DNA of 64,000 nt from Aeromonas piscicola (lineage in GTDB: Bacteria; Pseudomonadota; Gammaproteobacteria; Enterobacterales; Aeromonadaceae), in NCBI RefSeq assembly GCF_000820005.1, contig NZ_CDBL01000039.1:1-64000 (forward strand), in the 5' to 3' direction. The notes below the pieces were generated by a model. That model worked only from the letters and a program-made list of their open reading frames with translations. It searched no databases and was not told where the DNA came from. Shown here piece after piece: positions 8,727 through 17,464 of this stretch (its first letter is position 1; each line of letters opens with the position of its first letter). The position numbers and the translations under genes are program-made.

Positions 8727-10126
8727 CAGGCGTTCCCTCCGACCAGGATATTGTCGACCTTGAGTGGTGGCTGGCCGACGGATGCCGGGATCGAGCCGGA
8801 AACAGAGCCGCACATGCCGGCAGCGATGGCGAGATCGCGGCCCACCATGGAGATCTCTTTGAGCACCTGGGGCCCTGTGCCGATCAGGGTGGCCGACTTG
8901 AGCGGCCGGGTGATCTTGCCCCCCTCGATGAGATAGGCCTCCTGCACGTTGAAGTTGAACTCGCCTGTGCCCGGCTGCACAGATCCGCCGCCCATCCGCT
9001 TGGCATAGATGCCGTGTTCCACCGTCGCCAGCATCTCGTCCAGGCTGTGGCTGCCCGGCTCGATATAGGTGTTGCGCATGCGCGACGCCGGGGCGAAGCG
9101 ATAGGATTCGCGTCTTCCTGAGCCGGTACGGGCATAGCCAGTTTTGAGCGCCCCCATGCGATCGACCAGGAAGCCGGTCAGCACGCCATCCTTGATGAGC
9201 TGGGTGTGTTGGGTCGCCATGCCCTCGTCATCGACGTTGATGGAGCCCCAGGCGTTGCCCTGCAAGCCTTCGTCCACCGCGTTGACCACGGGGTTGGCGA
9301 TGAGCTGGCCCATCTTGTCGTGAAACACCGAGGCCTTCTTGGCTACCGAGGTGGTTTCCAGCAGGTGGCCGCACGCCTCGTGGAAGATGACGCCGCCAAA
9401 GCCGCTCTCCATGATGACCGGCAGGGTACCGCTCGGGCAGGGTGCCGCGCCGAGTTTCACCAGTGCCTGGCGGGTGGCGGTGAGGGCCAGTTCGCGCGGG
9501 TCTATGAGGGCCGCGTGTTCCCAGCCCATCATGGCGCCGGGGGCCTCGTAGCCCACGCTCTGCTCGCTCCCTTCCATGGCTATGGTCTGGGCCATGATGC
9601 GGTTGTAGTGGCGACGATCGGCCACTTGCAGCCCTTCGCTGTTGAAGATCTCCACCTCCTGCTCCCAGCCCAGGGCATTGCCCGAGAACTGGCTTACCTT
9701 GGTGCTCTCGGCGCGGGCCGCGGCATCCATGGCGTGCAGATAGGCAATCTTCTGCTCCAGCAGCTTGTCGGCACCGAGCGGCAGGGTGACCGGATTGCGG
9801 TCTGTGAAGCGGGTGAAGTCGAAGGCGGTGGCAGTGACTACGGGGTCGCGTCTGTCCTTGGCCGCCAGCAGGGTGACGATGCGCAGCAGCTCGTTGCGAT
9901 CGGCCAGGTTGGTGTAACCGTAGAGCACCTTGTGGCCGTAGCAGAGGCGCACGCCTATGCCGAAATCGAGGCCGCCGCTGATATTTTCGATCTGGCTGGA
10001 GAGCAGGCTGAGCTGGCTGCGGCGCTTGCGCTCCACAAACAGCTCGGCGAAGTCGGCACCGAGCGCCAGCGCGTGATCGAGCACGTCGCGGGCAATGGCG
10101 GGGGCCAACAGGGAAAATGAGGTCAT
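8726..10126 (-). CDS. tldD: Metalloprotease TldD
   Basis: A 466-residue zinc metallopeptidase, the catalytic half of TldD/TldE. The zinc site is clear: H249-E250-ACG-H254 within VIFHEACGHLLE. The start is the ATG at 10126, preceded by AAAAGGATATTCT; an in-frame start 14 codons upstream has no such site. It is the first gene of the tldD-pmbA operon. The role is cytoplasmic peptide processing and quality control. Upstream of it is the remnant of a fldB end, not a gene. Confidence 0.94.
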   Translation of the reverse strand: MTSFSLLAPAIARDVLDHALALGADFAELFVERKRRSQLSLLSSQIENISGGLDFGIGVRLCYGHKVLYGYTNLADRNELLRIVTLLAAKDRRDPVVTATAFDFTRFTDRNPVTLPLGADKLLEQKIAYLHAMDAAARAESTKVSQFSGNALGWEQEVEIFNSEGLQVADRRHYNRIMAQTIAMEGSEQSVGYEAPGAMMGWEHAALIDPRELALTATRQALVKLGAAPCPSGTLPVIMESGFGGVIFHEACGHLLETTSVAKKASVFHDKMGQLIANPVVNAVDEGLQGNAWGSINVDDEGMATQHTQLIKDGVLTGFLVDRMGALKTGYARTGSGRRESYRFAPASRMRNTYIEPGSHSLDEMLATVEHGIYAKRMGGGSVQPGTGEFNFNVQEAYLIEGGKITRPLKSATLIGTGPQVLKEISMVGRDLAIAAGMCGSVSGSIPASVGQPPLKVDNILVGGNA

Positions 10127-10323
10127 AGAATATCCTTTTCTGGTCTGTTTCCTGCTTGCTTCCGACACCCGTTCTGATTGTGTTATGGGGTGTCGATTGC
10201 ATTGTTGCAGACCAGCACAAAAAAGTCGCTATAGCGTCATGCGATGATACCGATTGAGAAAATCGGTGCGATAACTGCGCCCGGATGGCCAATGCATCGG
10301 GACACTGGCCGCCGGTCAGGGGC

Positions 10324-10445
10324 TCACAACAGTTCGTGGATCTCGCCGAGGATCTGGTCGACCCACAGTTCGATGCGGGATTCGGTCTGGGCGTACAGGT
10401 TGGCGTCGTCGAGTACCAGGCCGACGCAAGATGACGGCCATCGTC
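10324..10445 (-). pseudogene. Diverged duplicate of the fldB 3' end
   Basis: This stretch repeats the last ~34 codons of fldB (10457-10560) with about 15% base differences. Read on the minus strand it gives VGLVLDDANLYAQTESRI-ELWVDQILGEIHELL and a TGA, against [33 protein letters not shown] in fldB. The copy has its own stop and no start; homology fades at the CGGCCATCGTC near 10435-10445, where the frame is also disrupted. It therefore looks like the leftover end of a second fldB allele, placed directly after the intact gene. Confidence 0.85.
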
Positions 10446-10456
10446 AAACCGGCAAG

Positions 10457-10975
10457 TCAGAGCAGCTCGTGGATCTCGCTTAATATCTGGTCGACCCACT
10501 GTTCGATGCGGGATTCGGTCTGGTCGTACTGGTTGGCGTCGTCGAGGGCCAGCCCGACGAAGTGGCGGCCATCGTCGATCAGCGCCTTGGAGGCGTCGAA
10601 CTCGTACCCCTCGCTGGGCCAGTAACCCACCAGCTTGACCCCCTTGGGCACCAGCTGATCGTGCAGGAGGCCGAGGGCATCCTGATACCATTCGCCATAG
10701 CCCAGCTGATCGCCCAGGCCGAACAGGGCTATGATGCGCCCCTCCAGATGGACATCCTTGATGTCCTCCCAGCGGGATTCCCAATCTTCCTGCAGTTCGC
10801 CAAAGTCCCAGGTGGAGATGCCGAGGATCAGGATGTCGTACTCCTGCATGCGGATGAGGGGCACATCCTTGATGTTGTGGAGATCGACCAGCTCCGGGCC
10901 TATGAGGGCGCGGATCTTCTCGGCGGCCATCTCGGTGTAACAGGTGGTGGAACCGTAAAACAAACCTATCTTCAT
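10457..10975 (-). CDS. fldB: Flavodoxin FldB
   Basis: A 172-residue long-chain flavodoxin, an FMN electron carrier. The FMN phosphate loop is [12 protein letters not shown] (residues 4-15), and the isoalloxazine-flanking loops are [12 protein letters not shown] and [11 protein letters not shown]. The start ATG at 10975 follows AAGGACAGTGCG. FldB rather than FldA is chosen because it sits beside xerD, dsbC and recJ as in E. coli. A diverged copy of its 3' end follows it. Confidence 0.92.
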   Translation of the reverse strand: MKIGLFYGSTTCYTEMAAEKIRALIGPELVDLHNIKDVPLIRMQEYDILILGISTWDFGELQEDWESRWEDIKDVHLEGRIIALFGLGDQLGYGEWYQDALGLLHDQLVPKGVKLVGYWPSEGYEFDASKALIDDGRHFVGLALDDANQYDQTESRIEQWVDQILSEIHELL

Positions 10976-11182
10976 CGCACTGTCCTTACCGTAAAACAGA
11001 TAGCTCTTTATCCTGGCGGCGCGTGGGGCTGGCGCGCGCAAAGGCTGCAGGGAGGGGCGCCAGTTTAACAGATTGCCCGGCACCCTTCACGGGGCAAGCG
11101 TGGCGCCGGCCTCATCAGATCCCGCTGTCGCCCGGCGCCTAGCGCGCTACAATGGGCCACCGTTTGCCCAAGACCCAGTACC

Positions 11183-12094
11183 ATGACCAAGCCAGCGCCT
11201 GCCGTGCACAATCACCCCCTGATCGAACCCTTCCTCGACGCCCTCTGGCTGGAGCGGGGATTGTCTGACAACACTGTCAGCTCCTATCGCAGTGATCTGG
11301 AAAAATTTGCCCTCTGGCTCGATGAGCAGGGCAGCTCTTTGCTGCTGGCCGGGATGGATGAGATCCAGCACTACCTCGCCTGGCGGGTGGATCACCAGTT
11401 CGCCGCCAGCAGCACGGCCCGTTTTCTGTCTGCCCTGCGCCGTTTTTATCAGTATCTGAACCGCGAGAAGCTGCGCAGTGATGACCCGACCGTGCTGCTG
11501 GAGGGGCCCAAGCTGCCCAAGAAGCTCCCCTCCGATCTCAGCGAAGGGGAGGTGGAGGCGCTGCTGCAGACGCCGCTGGTGGACGATCCGCTGGAGCTGC
11601 GTGACAAGGCGATGCTGGAGCTGCTCTACGCCACCGGACTGCGGGTCTCCGAGCTGGTGGGGCTCACCGCCGAGCATGTCAGCCTGCGCCAGGGGCTGGT
11701 ACGGGTGGTGGGCAAGGGCAACAAGGAGCGGCTGGTGCCCATGGGGGAGGAGGCGATCCACTGGCTCGAGCGTTACTACCGCGAGGCCCGCACCCTGCTG
11801 TTGGGGGGGACCAGCTCGGACGTGGTATTTCCCTCCAAGCAGGCCCGCATGATGACCCGTCAAACCTTCTGGCACAGGATCAAGCTCTATGCCCAGCGTG
11901 CCGGTATCCGCGGGGAGTTGTCTCCCCACACCTTGCGACACGCCTTTGCCACCCATCTGCTCAATCACGGCGCAGATCTGCGGGTAGTGCAGATGCTGCT
12001 GGGCCACGCCGATCTTTCCACTACCCAGATTTACACCCATGTGGCCAATGAGCGACTCAAGGCGCTGCACGGCGAGCACCACCCCCGTGCCTGA
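11183..12094 (+). CDS. xerD: Site-specific tyrosine recombinase XerD
   Basis: A 303-residue tyrosine recombinase. The N-terminal SAM-like core-binding domain (about 15-100) is followed by the catalytic domain with Arg in YATGLRVSELVGL, Lys in GKGNKERLVPM, His-Arg in HTLRHAFATH, His in LLGHADLSTTQ and the nucleophile Tyr in IYTHV. With XerC it resolves chromosome dimers at dif under FtsK control. The fldB-xerD-dsbC-recJ order matches E. coli apart from an inserted mscL. Confidence 0.96.
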   Translation: MTKPAPAVHNHPLIEPFLDALWLERGLSDNTVSSYRSDLEKFALWLDEQGSSLLLAGMDEIQHYLAWRVDHQFAASSTARFLSALRRFYQYLNREKLRSDDPTVLLEGPKLPKKLPSDLSEGEVEALLQTPLVDDPLELRDKAMLELLYATGLRVSELVGLTAEHVSLRQGLVRVVGKGNKERLVPMGEEAIHWLERYYREARTLLLGGTSSDVVFPSKQARMMTRQTFWHRIKLYAQRAGIRGELSPHTLRHAFATHLLNHGADLRVVQMLLGHADLSTTQIYTHVANERLKALHGEHHPRA

Positions 12095-12110
12095 GTCGCC
12101 GACGCGCAAC

Positions 12111-12137
12111 AAAAAACCGCCCGAGGGCGGTTTTTTT
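12111..12137. terminator. Bidirectional terminator between xerD and mscL
   Basis: AAAAAACCGCC, loop CGAG, GGCGGTTTTTTT: symmetrical A and T tracts serve both convergent genes. Confidence 0.88.
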
Positions 12138-12160
12138 AAACACACGACAGGAGTTGGCGC

Positions 12161-12568
12161 TTATTTTCCCTGCTGGGATTTGAGCAGATCGCGGATTTCG
12201 CTCAGCAGCTCCTGATCCTTGGTGGGACCGGCGGGAGCGGCTGCCTCTTCCTGCTTCTTCTTGAGGGTGTTGATGGCTTTGAGCCCCATGAAGATGGCGA
12301 AGGAGATGATCAGAAAATCGATGATGGTCTGGATGAACTTGCCGTAGGCGATGACCACGGCCGGGGTGGTACCCTCGGCGGCCTTCAGGGTCACGGCGAG
12401 ATCGCTGAAGTCCACTCCCCCCAGAATCAGACCAATTGGCGGCATGATCACGTCACCCACGAAGGAGGAGACTATCTTGCCGAAGGCGGCACCTATGATG
12501 ATACCGACCGCCATGTCGATGACGTTGCCTCTGGCTGCAAAGGCCTTGAACTCTTGAATCAGACTCAT
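12161..12568 (-). CDS. mscL: Large-conductance mechanosensitive channel MscL
   Basis: A 135-residue inner-membrane channel that opens under hypo-osmotic shock. It has the N-terminal amphipathic [22 protein letters not shown]1 ([17 protein letters not shown]), a periplasmic loop, TM2 ([15 protein letters not shown]) and a charged C-terminal bundle. Length matches E. coli MscL (136). The start ATG at 12568 follows GGAGGGAAAC; the longer in-frame version lacks a ribosome-binding site. It is transcribed towards xerD. Confidence 0.95.
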   Translation of the reverse strand: MSLIQEFKAFAARGNVIDMAVGIIIGAAFGKIVSSFVGDVIMPPIGLILGGVDFSDLAVTLKAAEGTTPAVVIAYGKFIQTIIDFLIISFAIFMGLKAINTLKKKQEEAAAPAGPTKDQELLSEIRDLLKSQQGK

Positions 12569-12815
12569 GTTTCCCTCCAAAAATGGGCAGAGTGCGGTCG
12601 CTGCCGCACCAAGGTTTGAATAATAAAGCATCAGGAAAACAGAGGGATGACCGTCTTGTTTCCTGTCGTCACGGTTAGCTTGCTGGGCCTCTGCCCAATT
12701 GGCAACCTGTCAGGGAGGGATTTTTTGCAGCCCTCGCTATTAATCAATCAGTAATTAACAGGTTGAGGCCAGGATATGGCCTGAGTTACCTTGTGAGTCC
12801 ATTCGTTCATGCCAA

Positions 12816-13544
12816 GTGAGTAAAAGAGTGAAGCATTTACTACTGGGAATGATGCTGCTGTGCACCTTTGCTGCCAGCGCGGGGATGGATCCCCAATTAT
12901 TGAAACAGCGTATAGAGCAGCGGCTCGGGGTTCAGGTCTATCTGGTGGATGCGACCCCCATGCCCGGCCTCTTCATGCTGGGCACCAGTCAGGGGCCGCT
13001 CTATGCCGATGCCAAGGGGGACTACGTGCTCCAGGGCATCATGCTGGATCTGGGCCACGACATGAAAAACCTCACCATGCTGGGCCAGCGTCAACAACGG
13101 CAGCGGGCCCTGACCCAGATCGGCGAACGGCGTATGCAGCTCAAGGCGGTGCCCGAGCGTCACAGCATCACACTCTTTACCGATCTGACCTGCAGTAGCT
13201 GCCGTACCTCGCTCGATGAGCTGCCCATACTGCAGGCGCAGGGGGTGAGTGTGCAGCTGTTGCCAGCGCTGGGTACCTTCGCCGATCTGGCCGAGGCGCA
13301 GGCGCGTTGGTGCGATCCCGCTCTGTTCAGTGAACTCAGTCTCAGTGATCGTTTGCCTGCGGCCGGTTGTAATGAGATCCTTGCCCATCATATCGGCCTG
13401 AGCCAGTGGCTCGGGATCAAGGCGCTGCCGAGCTGGGTCCTGCCAAACGGGGATCTGGTGCGGGGTTATCAGAGCCCTGAACAACTGCTCAAGATACTGG
13501 ATCACATCAATGCCCCTGCAAATCCGTCGTCGTCCGCGAGTTGA
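12816..13544 (+). CDS. dsbC: Thiol:disulfide interchange protein, DsbC-like, with atypical CSSC active site
   Basis: A 242-residue periplasmic protein with signal peptide (HLLLGMMLLCTFAASA), an N-terminal dimerisation domain (about 25-95) and a thioredoxin-like domain. Position between xerD and recJ supports DsbC, the disulfide isomerase kept reduced by DsbD. The redox motif is CSSC (in DLTCSSCRT) where E. coli has CGYC, and the cis-proline loop is ALPS in place of GTPA. Redox behaviour may therefore differ. The second Cys pair (RWCD, AGCN) is kept. Start is GTG at 12816; GTG at 12828, preceded by GTGAG, is an alternative. Its end overlaps recJ by 35 nt. Confidence 0.85.
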   Translation: MSKRVKHLLLGMMLLCTFAASAGMDPQLLKQRIEQRLGVQVYLVDATPMPGLFMLGTSQGPLYADAKGDYVLQGIMLDLGHDMKNLTMLGQRQQRQRALTQIGERRMQLKAVPERHSITLFTDLTCSSCRTSLDELPILQAQGVSVQLLPALGTFADLAEAQARWCDPALFSELSLSDRLPAAGCNEILAHHIGLSQWLGIKALPSWVLPNGDLVRGYQSPEQLLKILDHINAPANPSSSAS

Positions 13545-15240
13545 TGATTCCCATCTGCCCGCCACCCTGCATCCACTGCTCCGTCAAGTCTTCGCCAGCC
13601 GGGGGGTAGAGGATCCCGTCCTGCTGGAGCGCAGCGCCAGCTCGCTGCTGCCGCCCCAGCGCCTGTTCGGCATGGAGCAGGCGGTGCCGCTGCTGGCGGC
13701 GGCGCTCACCGCCCAGCAGCGCATCCTAATCGTCGGAGATTTTGACTGCGACGGCGCCACCAGCTCGGCCCTGTGTGTGCTGGCATTGCGGGCCATGGGT
13801 GGCCACCACATCGATTTTCTGGTGCCCAACCGCTTCGAGTTCGGCTATGGCCTCACCCCCGAGATCGTCGAGCTGGCGGTGGCCCGCGGCGCCGAGTTTC
13901 TGATAACGGTGGATAACGGCATCTCCAGCATCGCCGGGGTGGCGGCGGCCAAGGCGGCCGGCATGCAGGTTCTGGTCACCGATCATCACCTGCCGGGCCA
14001 GGAGCTGCCTGCTGCCGACGCGATAGTGAACCCCAACCAGCACGGCTGCGACTTCCCCTCCAAGTCCCTGGCCGGGGTGGGGGTGGCCTTCTATCTGATG
14101 GCGGCCCTCAACACCCACCTGCGCCAGCTGGGCTGGTACGAGCGCCAAGGCATTCGTGCCCCCAATGTGGCGGATTATCTGGATCTGGTGGCGCTTGGCA
14201 CAGTTGCCGACGTGGTGGCGCTGGATGGCAACAACCGCATCCTGGTGCATCAGGGGCTGCAGCGGATCCGGGCCGGTCGCTGCCGTCCCGGCATCCAGGC
14301 GCTGGTGGATGTGTCGGGCCGTGATGGCCGCCGCCTCACCGCCGCCGACCTCGGTTTTGCGCTGGGGCCGCGCCTCAACGCGGTGGGCCGGCTCGACGAC
14401 ATGTCCCTCGGGGTCGCCTGTCTGCTCAGCGATGACCTCAATCTTGCGCGCCAGCTGGCGGCCGAGATGGACAGCCTCAACCAGGAGCGCAAAGAGATAG
14501 AGCAGGGAATGCAGCAGGAGGCGCTTGCCACCCTGGAGCAGATCCGCTTTCGTGACGGTGAGGTGCCCTCCGGCATAGTGCTGCACAGAGACGAGTGGCA
14601 TCAGGGGGTGGTTGGGCTGGTGGCCTCCAAGGTGAAGGAGCAGTACTACCGCCCGGTGATCGCCTTCGCCGAGAGCAGCGACACCGAGCTCAAGGGCTCG
14701 GGACGTTCCATTCCCGGCGTGCACCTGCGCGATGCCCTCGAACTGCTCGACACCCGTCACCCGGGCCTGATGGGCAAGTTTGGCGGTCACGCCATGGCGG
14801 CCGGGCTGACCCTGCCCAAGGCCAATATCGAGGCCTTTGGCCGCGCGTTTGAGGCGGTCATCGGCGAGCTGGTGACCCCAGAGCTGCTGACCGGGGTGCT
14901 GCTCACCGACGGCGAACTGTTGCCGGATGAGCTGAGCCTTGAGCTGGCGGAGCTTATTCGCGCCTCCGGCCCCTGGGGTCAGGCTTTCCCCGAGCCGCTG
15001 TTTGACGGCGAGTTTGTGCTGGTGCAGCAGCGGCTGGTGGGGGAGAAACACCTCAAGATGATGCTGACTACGGATTCGGGCCATGCGGTGGATGCCATCG
15101 CCTTCGGGGTCGATCTCAAGCGCTGGCCGGACGCCTCGGTGAAGCGGGTGCGGCTGGTCTATCGGCTCGATGTCAACGAGTGGCGCGGCAACCGCAGCGT
15201 GCAGCTGCTGGTGGAGCATCTGGAAGCCGCCGGCATCTAG
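13510..15240 (+). CDS. recJ: Single-stranded-DNA-specific exonuclease RecJ
   Basis: A 576-residue 5'-3' exonuclease of the DHH family used in mismatch, base-excision and RecF-pathway repair. Motif I is VGDFDCDGATSS, motif III is TDHHLPG, and the DHHA1 C-terminal motif is GKFGGHAMAAG. Length matches E. coli RecJ (577). The start lies inside the 3' end of dsbC, so the two are co-transcribed. Confidence 0.96.
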   Translation: MPLQIRRRPRVDDSHLPATLHPLLRQVFASRGVEDPVLLERSASSLLPPQRLFGMEQAVPLLAAALTAQQRILIVGDFDCDGATSSALCVLALRAMGGHHIDFLVPNRFEFGYGLTPEIVELAVARGAEFLITVDNGISSIAGVAAAKAAGMQVLVTDHHLPGQELPAADAIVNPNQHGCDFPSKSLAGVGVAFYLMAALNTHLRQLGWYERQGIRAPNVADYLDLVALGTVADVVALDGNNRILVHQGLQRIRAGRCRPGIQALVDVSGRDGRRLTAADLGFALGPRLNAVGRLDDMSLGVACLLSDDLNLARQLAAEMDSLNQERKEIEQGMQQEALATLEQIRFRDGEVPSGIVLHRDEWHQGVVGLVASKVKEQYYRPVIAFAESSDTELKGSGRSIPGVHLRDALELLDTRHPGLMGKFGGHAMAAGLTLPKANIEAFGRAFEAVIGELVTPELLTGVLLTDGELLPDELSLELAELIRASGPWGQAFPEPLFDGEFVLVQQRLVGEKHLKMMLTTDSGHAVDAIAFGVDLKRWPDASVKRVRLVYRLDVNEWRGNRSVQLLVEHLEAAGI

Positions 15241-15267
15241 CGCCGGCTCTGGCACATCTGCTCACGA

Positions 15268-15297
15268 CAACGGCCACCTCAGGGTGGCCGTGTTGTT
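15268..15297 (+). terminator. Rho-independent terminator of dsbC-recJ
   Basis: ACAACGGCCACC, loop TCAG, GGTGGCCGTGTTGT, beginning about 27 bases after the recJ stop. The T tract is interrupted. From 15298 to 15548 there is only AT-rich non-coding DNA. Confidence 0.7.
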
Positions 15298-15548
15298 ATC
15301 GGCCAGGGCTGCCAATCAGGGGGGGAGGAGCCATTATCAGAGAAGGGCGGCAGGGCTCACTGTCTTTTTATGGATTTTAAATGCCGCCTTTTTGGATATA
15401 ACGGGTGTTTAGTATCGAGTAAGGTTAATTACTGGATGTTTAAATTCAATAAATAGAGGGAATGTGATATATTCGGCTCGTTTTATCTGTTGTCTTTTTT
15501 CAGGGACCTGACCGCTTGCCACCCCTTGGCCGATCACCGACAGGACTG

Positions 15549-15959
15549 ATGGCCCTCGCCATCGCCTCTATCTTGTGGCTTGCCGCCTTAGCGGCGGGAG
15601 GCGTCAGTGTGTCCGGTCAGCCGACATCGGCCGACCGGCTGGCCGCGATGCAACTGCACGAGCCGTCCGATACAGGACTCGTCAACAGCGTCAGCCTGCC
15701 GCCGGGCGGCCAGTGGCGGCTCAGCTTCGAACAGGGGCGGCGGCTGGAGAGCGCCAGTCACCCCGAGTTCTATCAGATGCTGCTGGCCTGGTTCCAGCAC
15801 GAGATCCTGGGCCTGCTCTGCGGCCTGCTGTTCTTCCTGCCCCTCATCTACCTCAGGCAGCTGTCAGGTTACTTCGGTTACCTGCACAAACGCCTGCTGA
15901 TCTGCCACCACCTGCAATTTCGCTTCTGCCACGGCCACTCGCGTCCGGCTTGCTGCTGA
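15549..15959 (+). CDS. Hypothetical small membrane protein upstream of nqrE paralogue
   Basis: A 136-residue product of unknown function. The ATG at 15549 has CAGGA a few bases upstream; a TTG 11 codons earlier is possible. It has an N-terminal membrane anchor or signal (MALAIASILWLAALAAG), a soluble stretch of about 65 residues and a second hydrophobic segment (GLLCGLLFFLPLIYL). The tail HKRLLICHHLQ-FRFCHGHSRPACC is rich in His and Cys. I do not recognise the family. The gene precedes the nqrE paralogue by 154 bp on the same strand. It could be a real gene or a frameshifted remnant; other frames are also open here. Confidence 0.45.
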   Translation: MALAIASILWLAALAAGGVSVSGQPTSADRLAAMQLHEPSDTGLVNSVSLPPGGQWRLSFEQGRRLESASHPEFYQMLLAWFQHEILGLLCGLLFFLPLIYLRQLSGYFGYLHKRLLICHHLQFRFCHGHSRPACC

Positions 15960-16113
15960 GCGCGCACCGGATCCGGCGTTTCCCCGTCGACTGACTGTTT
16001 GACCTCTCTGCTGGCTGACGCCTGCGATCGGTTGCCGCGCCTTGTTGCCCCTGCTTACCCCGCCCGCCGTGCGGGAGCCGGGCCCTTCTCTGCACAAGTT
16101 GTGAGCCGATCCG

Positions 16114-16713
16114 ATGGATTATTATGTAAACCTGTTTATTCAATCGATTTTTGTCGAAAACCTGGCGCTGGCCTTCTTTCTGGGCATGTGTACCTTCCTG
16201 GCCGTCTCCAAGAACATCAATACCGCCTTCGGCCTGGGCCTGACGGTGCTGGTGGTCATGGTGATCGCCATTCCCCTCAACAACCTGATCTACCGCCATA
16301 TCCTGCGGCCCGAGAGCACCTTCCTAGGGGAATTTGATCTGAGTTTTCTCGATTTCATCGTCTACATCGGGGTACTGGCCGCGCTGGTACAGGTGATGGA
16401 GATGGTGCTCGACAAGCACTTCCCGGCGCTCCATCACGCGTTGGGCATCTATCTGCCGCTGTTGACGGTGCACTGCGCCATCTTCGGCGGTGTCATGTTC
16501 ATGGCCCAGCGGGATTACGATTTCATCGAATCCATAGTGTATGGGGCAGGTTCAGGGCTTGGCTGGTTGCTGGCCATCGTCGCCATCGCCGGTCTGCGCC
16601 AGAAGATGAAGTATTCGGATGTGCCCGAGGGGCTGCGCGGCATCGGCATCACTTTCATAGTGGCCGGGCTGATGTCGCTCGGCTTCATGTCCTTCTCCGG
16701 CATGTCGCTCTAG
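16114..16713 (+). CDS. Orphan NqrE-type subunit (Na+-translocating NADH:quinone reductase subunit E paralogue)
   Basis: A 199-residue polytopic membrane protein clearly of the NqrE/RnfA family: [21 protein letters not shown] near residue 12, [16 protein letters not shown] in the middle, and [17 protein letters not shown] with SLGFMSFSG at the end. Both cysteines that hold the intramembrane iron centre shared with NqrD (GMCTF, VHCAI) are present. The usual neighbours nqrA-D and nqrF are absent on both sides: this gene is flanked by an unknown gene and a hydrolase. It is therefore likely a second, diverged copy outside the main operon. Start ATG has only a weak ribosome-binding site. Confidence 0.85.
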   Translation: MDYYVNLFIQSIFVENLALAFFLGMCTFLAVSKNINTAFGLGLTVLVVMVIAIPLNNLIYRHILRPESTFLGEFDLSFLDFIVYIGVLAALVQVMEMVLDKHFPALHHALGIYLPLLTVHCAIFGGVMFMAQRDYDFIESIVYGAGSGLGWLLAIVAIAGLRQKMKYSDVPEGLRGIGITFIVAGLMSLGFMSFSGMSL

Positions 16714-16727
16714 GCACGCCATCTGTG

Positions 16728-16754
16728 AAAACGGCCACTTGCGTGGCCGTTTTG
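16728..16754. terminator. Bidirectional terminator between the nqrE paralogue and the hydrolase
   Basis: AAAACGGCCAC, loop TTGC, GTGGCCGTTTTG; symmetrical and between convergent genes. Confidence 0.85.
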
Positions 16755-17327
16755 CTATTCGGCGGAGGCTATCATTCCCAGCAGCCGGTCATGGACCAGC
16801 GGCAGTGTCAGGAAGCCGTCCCGGTCGAGGAAGTGACCACCCTGCTCCAGGCTGTAGAGCGGCGCGGCCAGCTGCTCGCTCAGGTGCTGGCAGTAGCGAT
16901 AGGGCACTATGGCATCGTCCCGGGAGGCAACGACAACCCGTTGTGGTGCCAGGGTCATGATGTGCGCCGGGTCGTAGCCCGGTTGCATGAAGGGATCCAG
17001 TTCCGGCAGGGTGTGCAGCGGCTGGTCGAAACCGGACACCAGCAGGATCCCGCCCACCCGGCGGGAGGCGGGCAGGCGGCTGAGCTGACGCAGTATGGCG
17101 ATGCAGCCGAGGCTGTGGCCCAGCAGGAAGGTGTGCTCATCGTGATCCCGCACCAGAGTGTCCATGGCGGCATCCCAGGCCGCCGGTTCCGGCCGATGCG
17201 GGTCTGGCATGGCCAGCACCTCGACATGAATACCGCGAGACTCGAGTTTCTCCTTGAGCCAGGGGAACCAGTGGGACTGGGGGGAGGCAGTGTAGCCGTG
17301 CACGATGAAGACACGGGTGTGTGACAT
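16755..17327 (-). CDS. Alpha/beta hydrolase, RBBP9/YdeN family
   Basis: A 190-residue serine hydrolase. FIVHGYTASPQSHWFPWLK holds the oxyanion loop, GHSLG the nucleophile Ser, SRDDAIVPY the Asp and EQGGHFLDRDG the His, so the triad is complete. The family is compact and cytoplasmic, with physiological substrates mostly unknown. The ATG at 17327 is favoured by AGGA eight bases upstream; two other in-frame ATGs lie just before. Its stop codon abuts the shared terminator. Confidence 0.87.
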   Translation of the reverse strand: MSHTRVFIVHGYTASPQSHWFPWLKEKLESRGIHVEVLAMPDPHRPEPAAWDAAMDTLVRDHDEHTFLLGHSLGCIAILRQLSRLPASRRVGGILLVSGFDQPLHTLPELDPFMQPGYDPAHIMTLAPQRVVVASRDDAIVPYRYCQHLSEQLAAPLYSLEQGGHFLDRDGFLTLPLVHDRLLGMIASAE

Positions 17328-17464
17328 GAGCATGATCCTGAAACGGGGCAACAGGGAATGAAAACCGTGCCGCTGCGGCAACTGGCCGGGGCGGCCACAT
17401 AATACCAGTGCCCCTGGGTGACGACACGCCCCTGTCTGGGTGGTTCAGGGGAGGATAAAACCGC

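Noticed and set aside
12060-12160. Possible dif site near xerD
   Set aside because: No 28-bp XerC/XerD-type dyad is visible; only the transcription terminator is present.
13726-15255. 509-codon minus-strand reading frame opposite recJ
   Set aside because: Pure shadow of recJ, whose DHH motifs fix the coding strand.
15575-15994. 139-codon alternative frame overlapping the small membrane protein
   Set aside because: Arg/Ala/Gln-rich shadow without hydrophobic pattern; the 15549 frame has a sensible signal and membrane segment.
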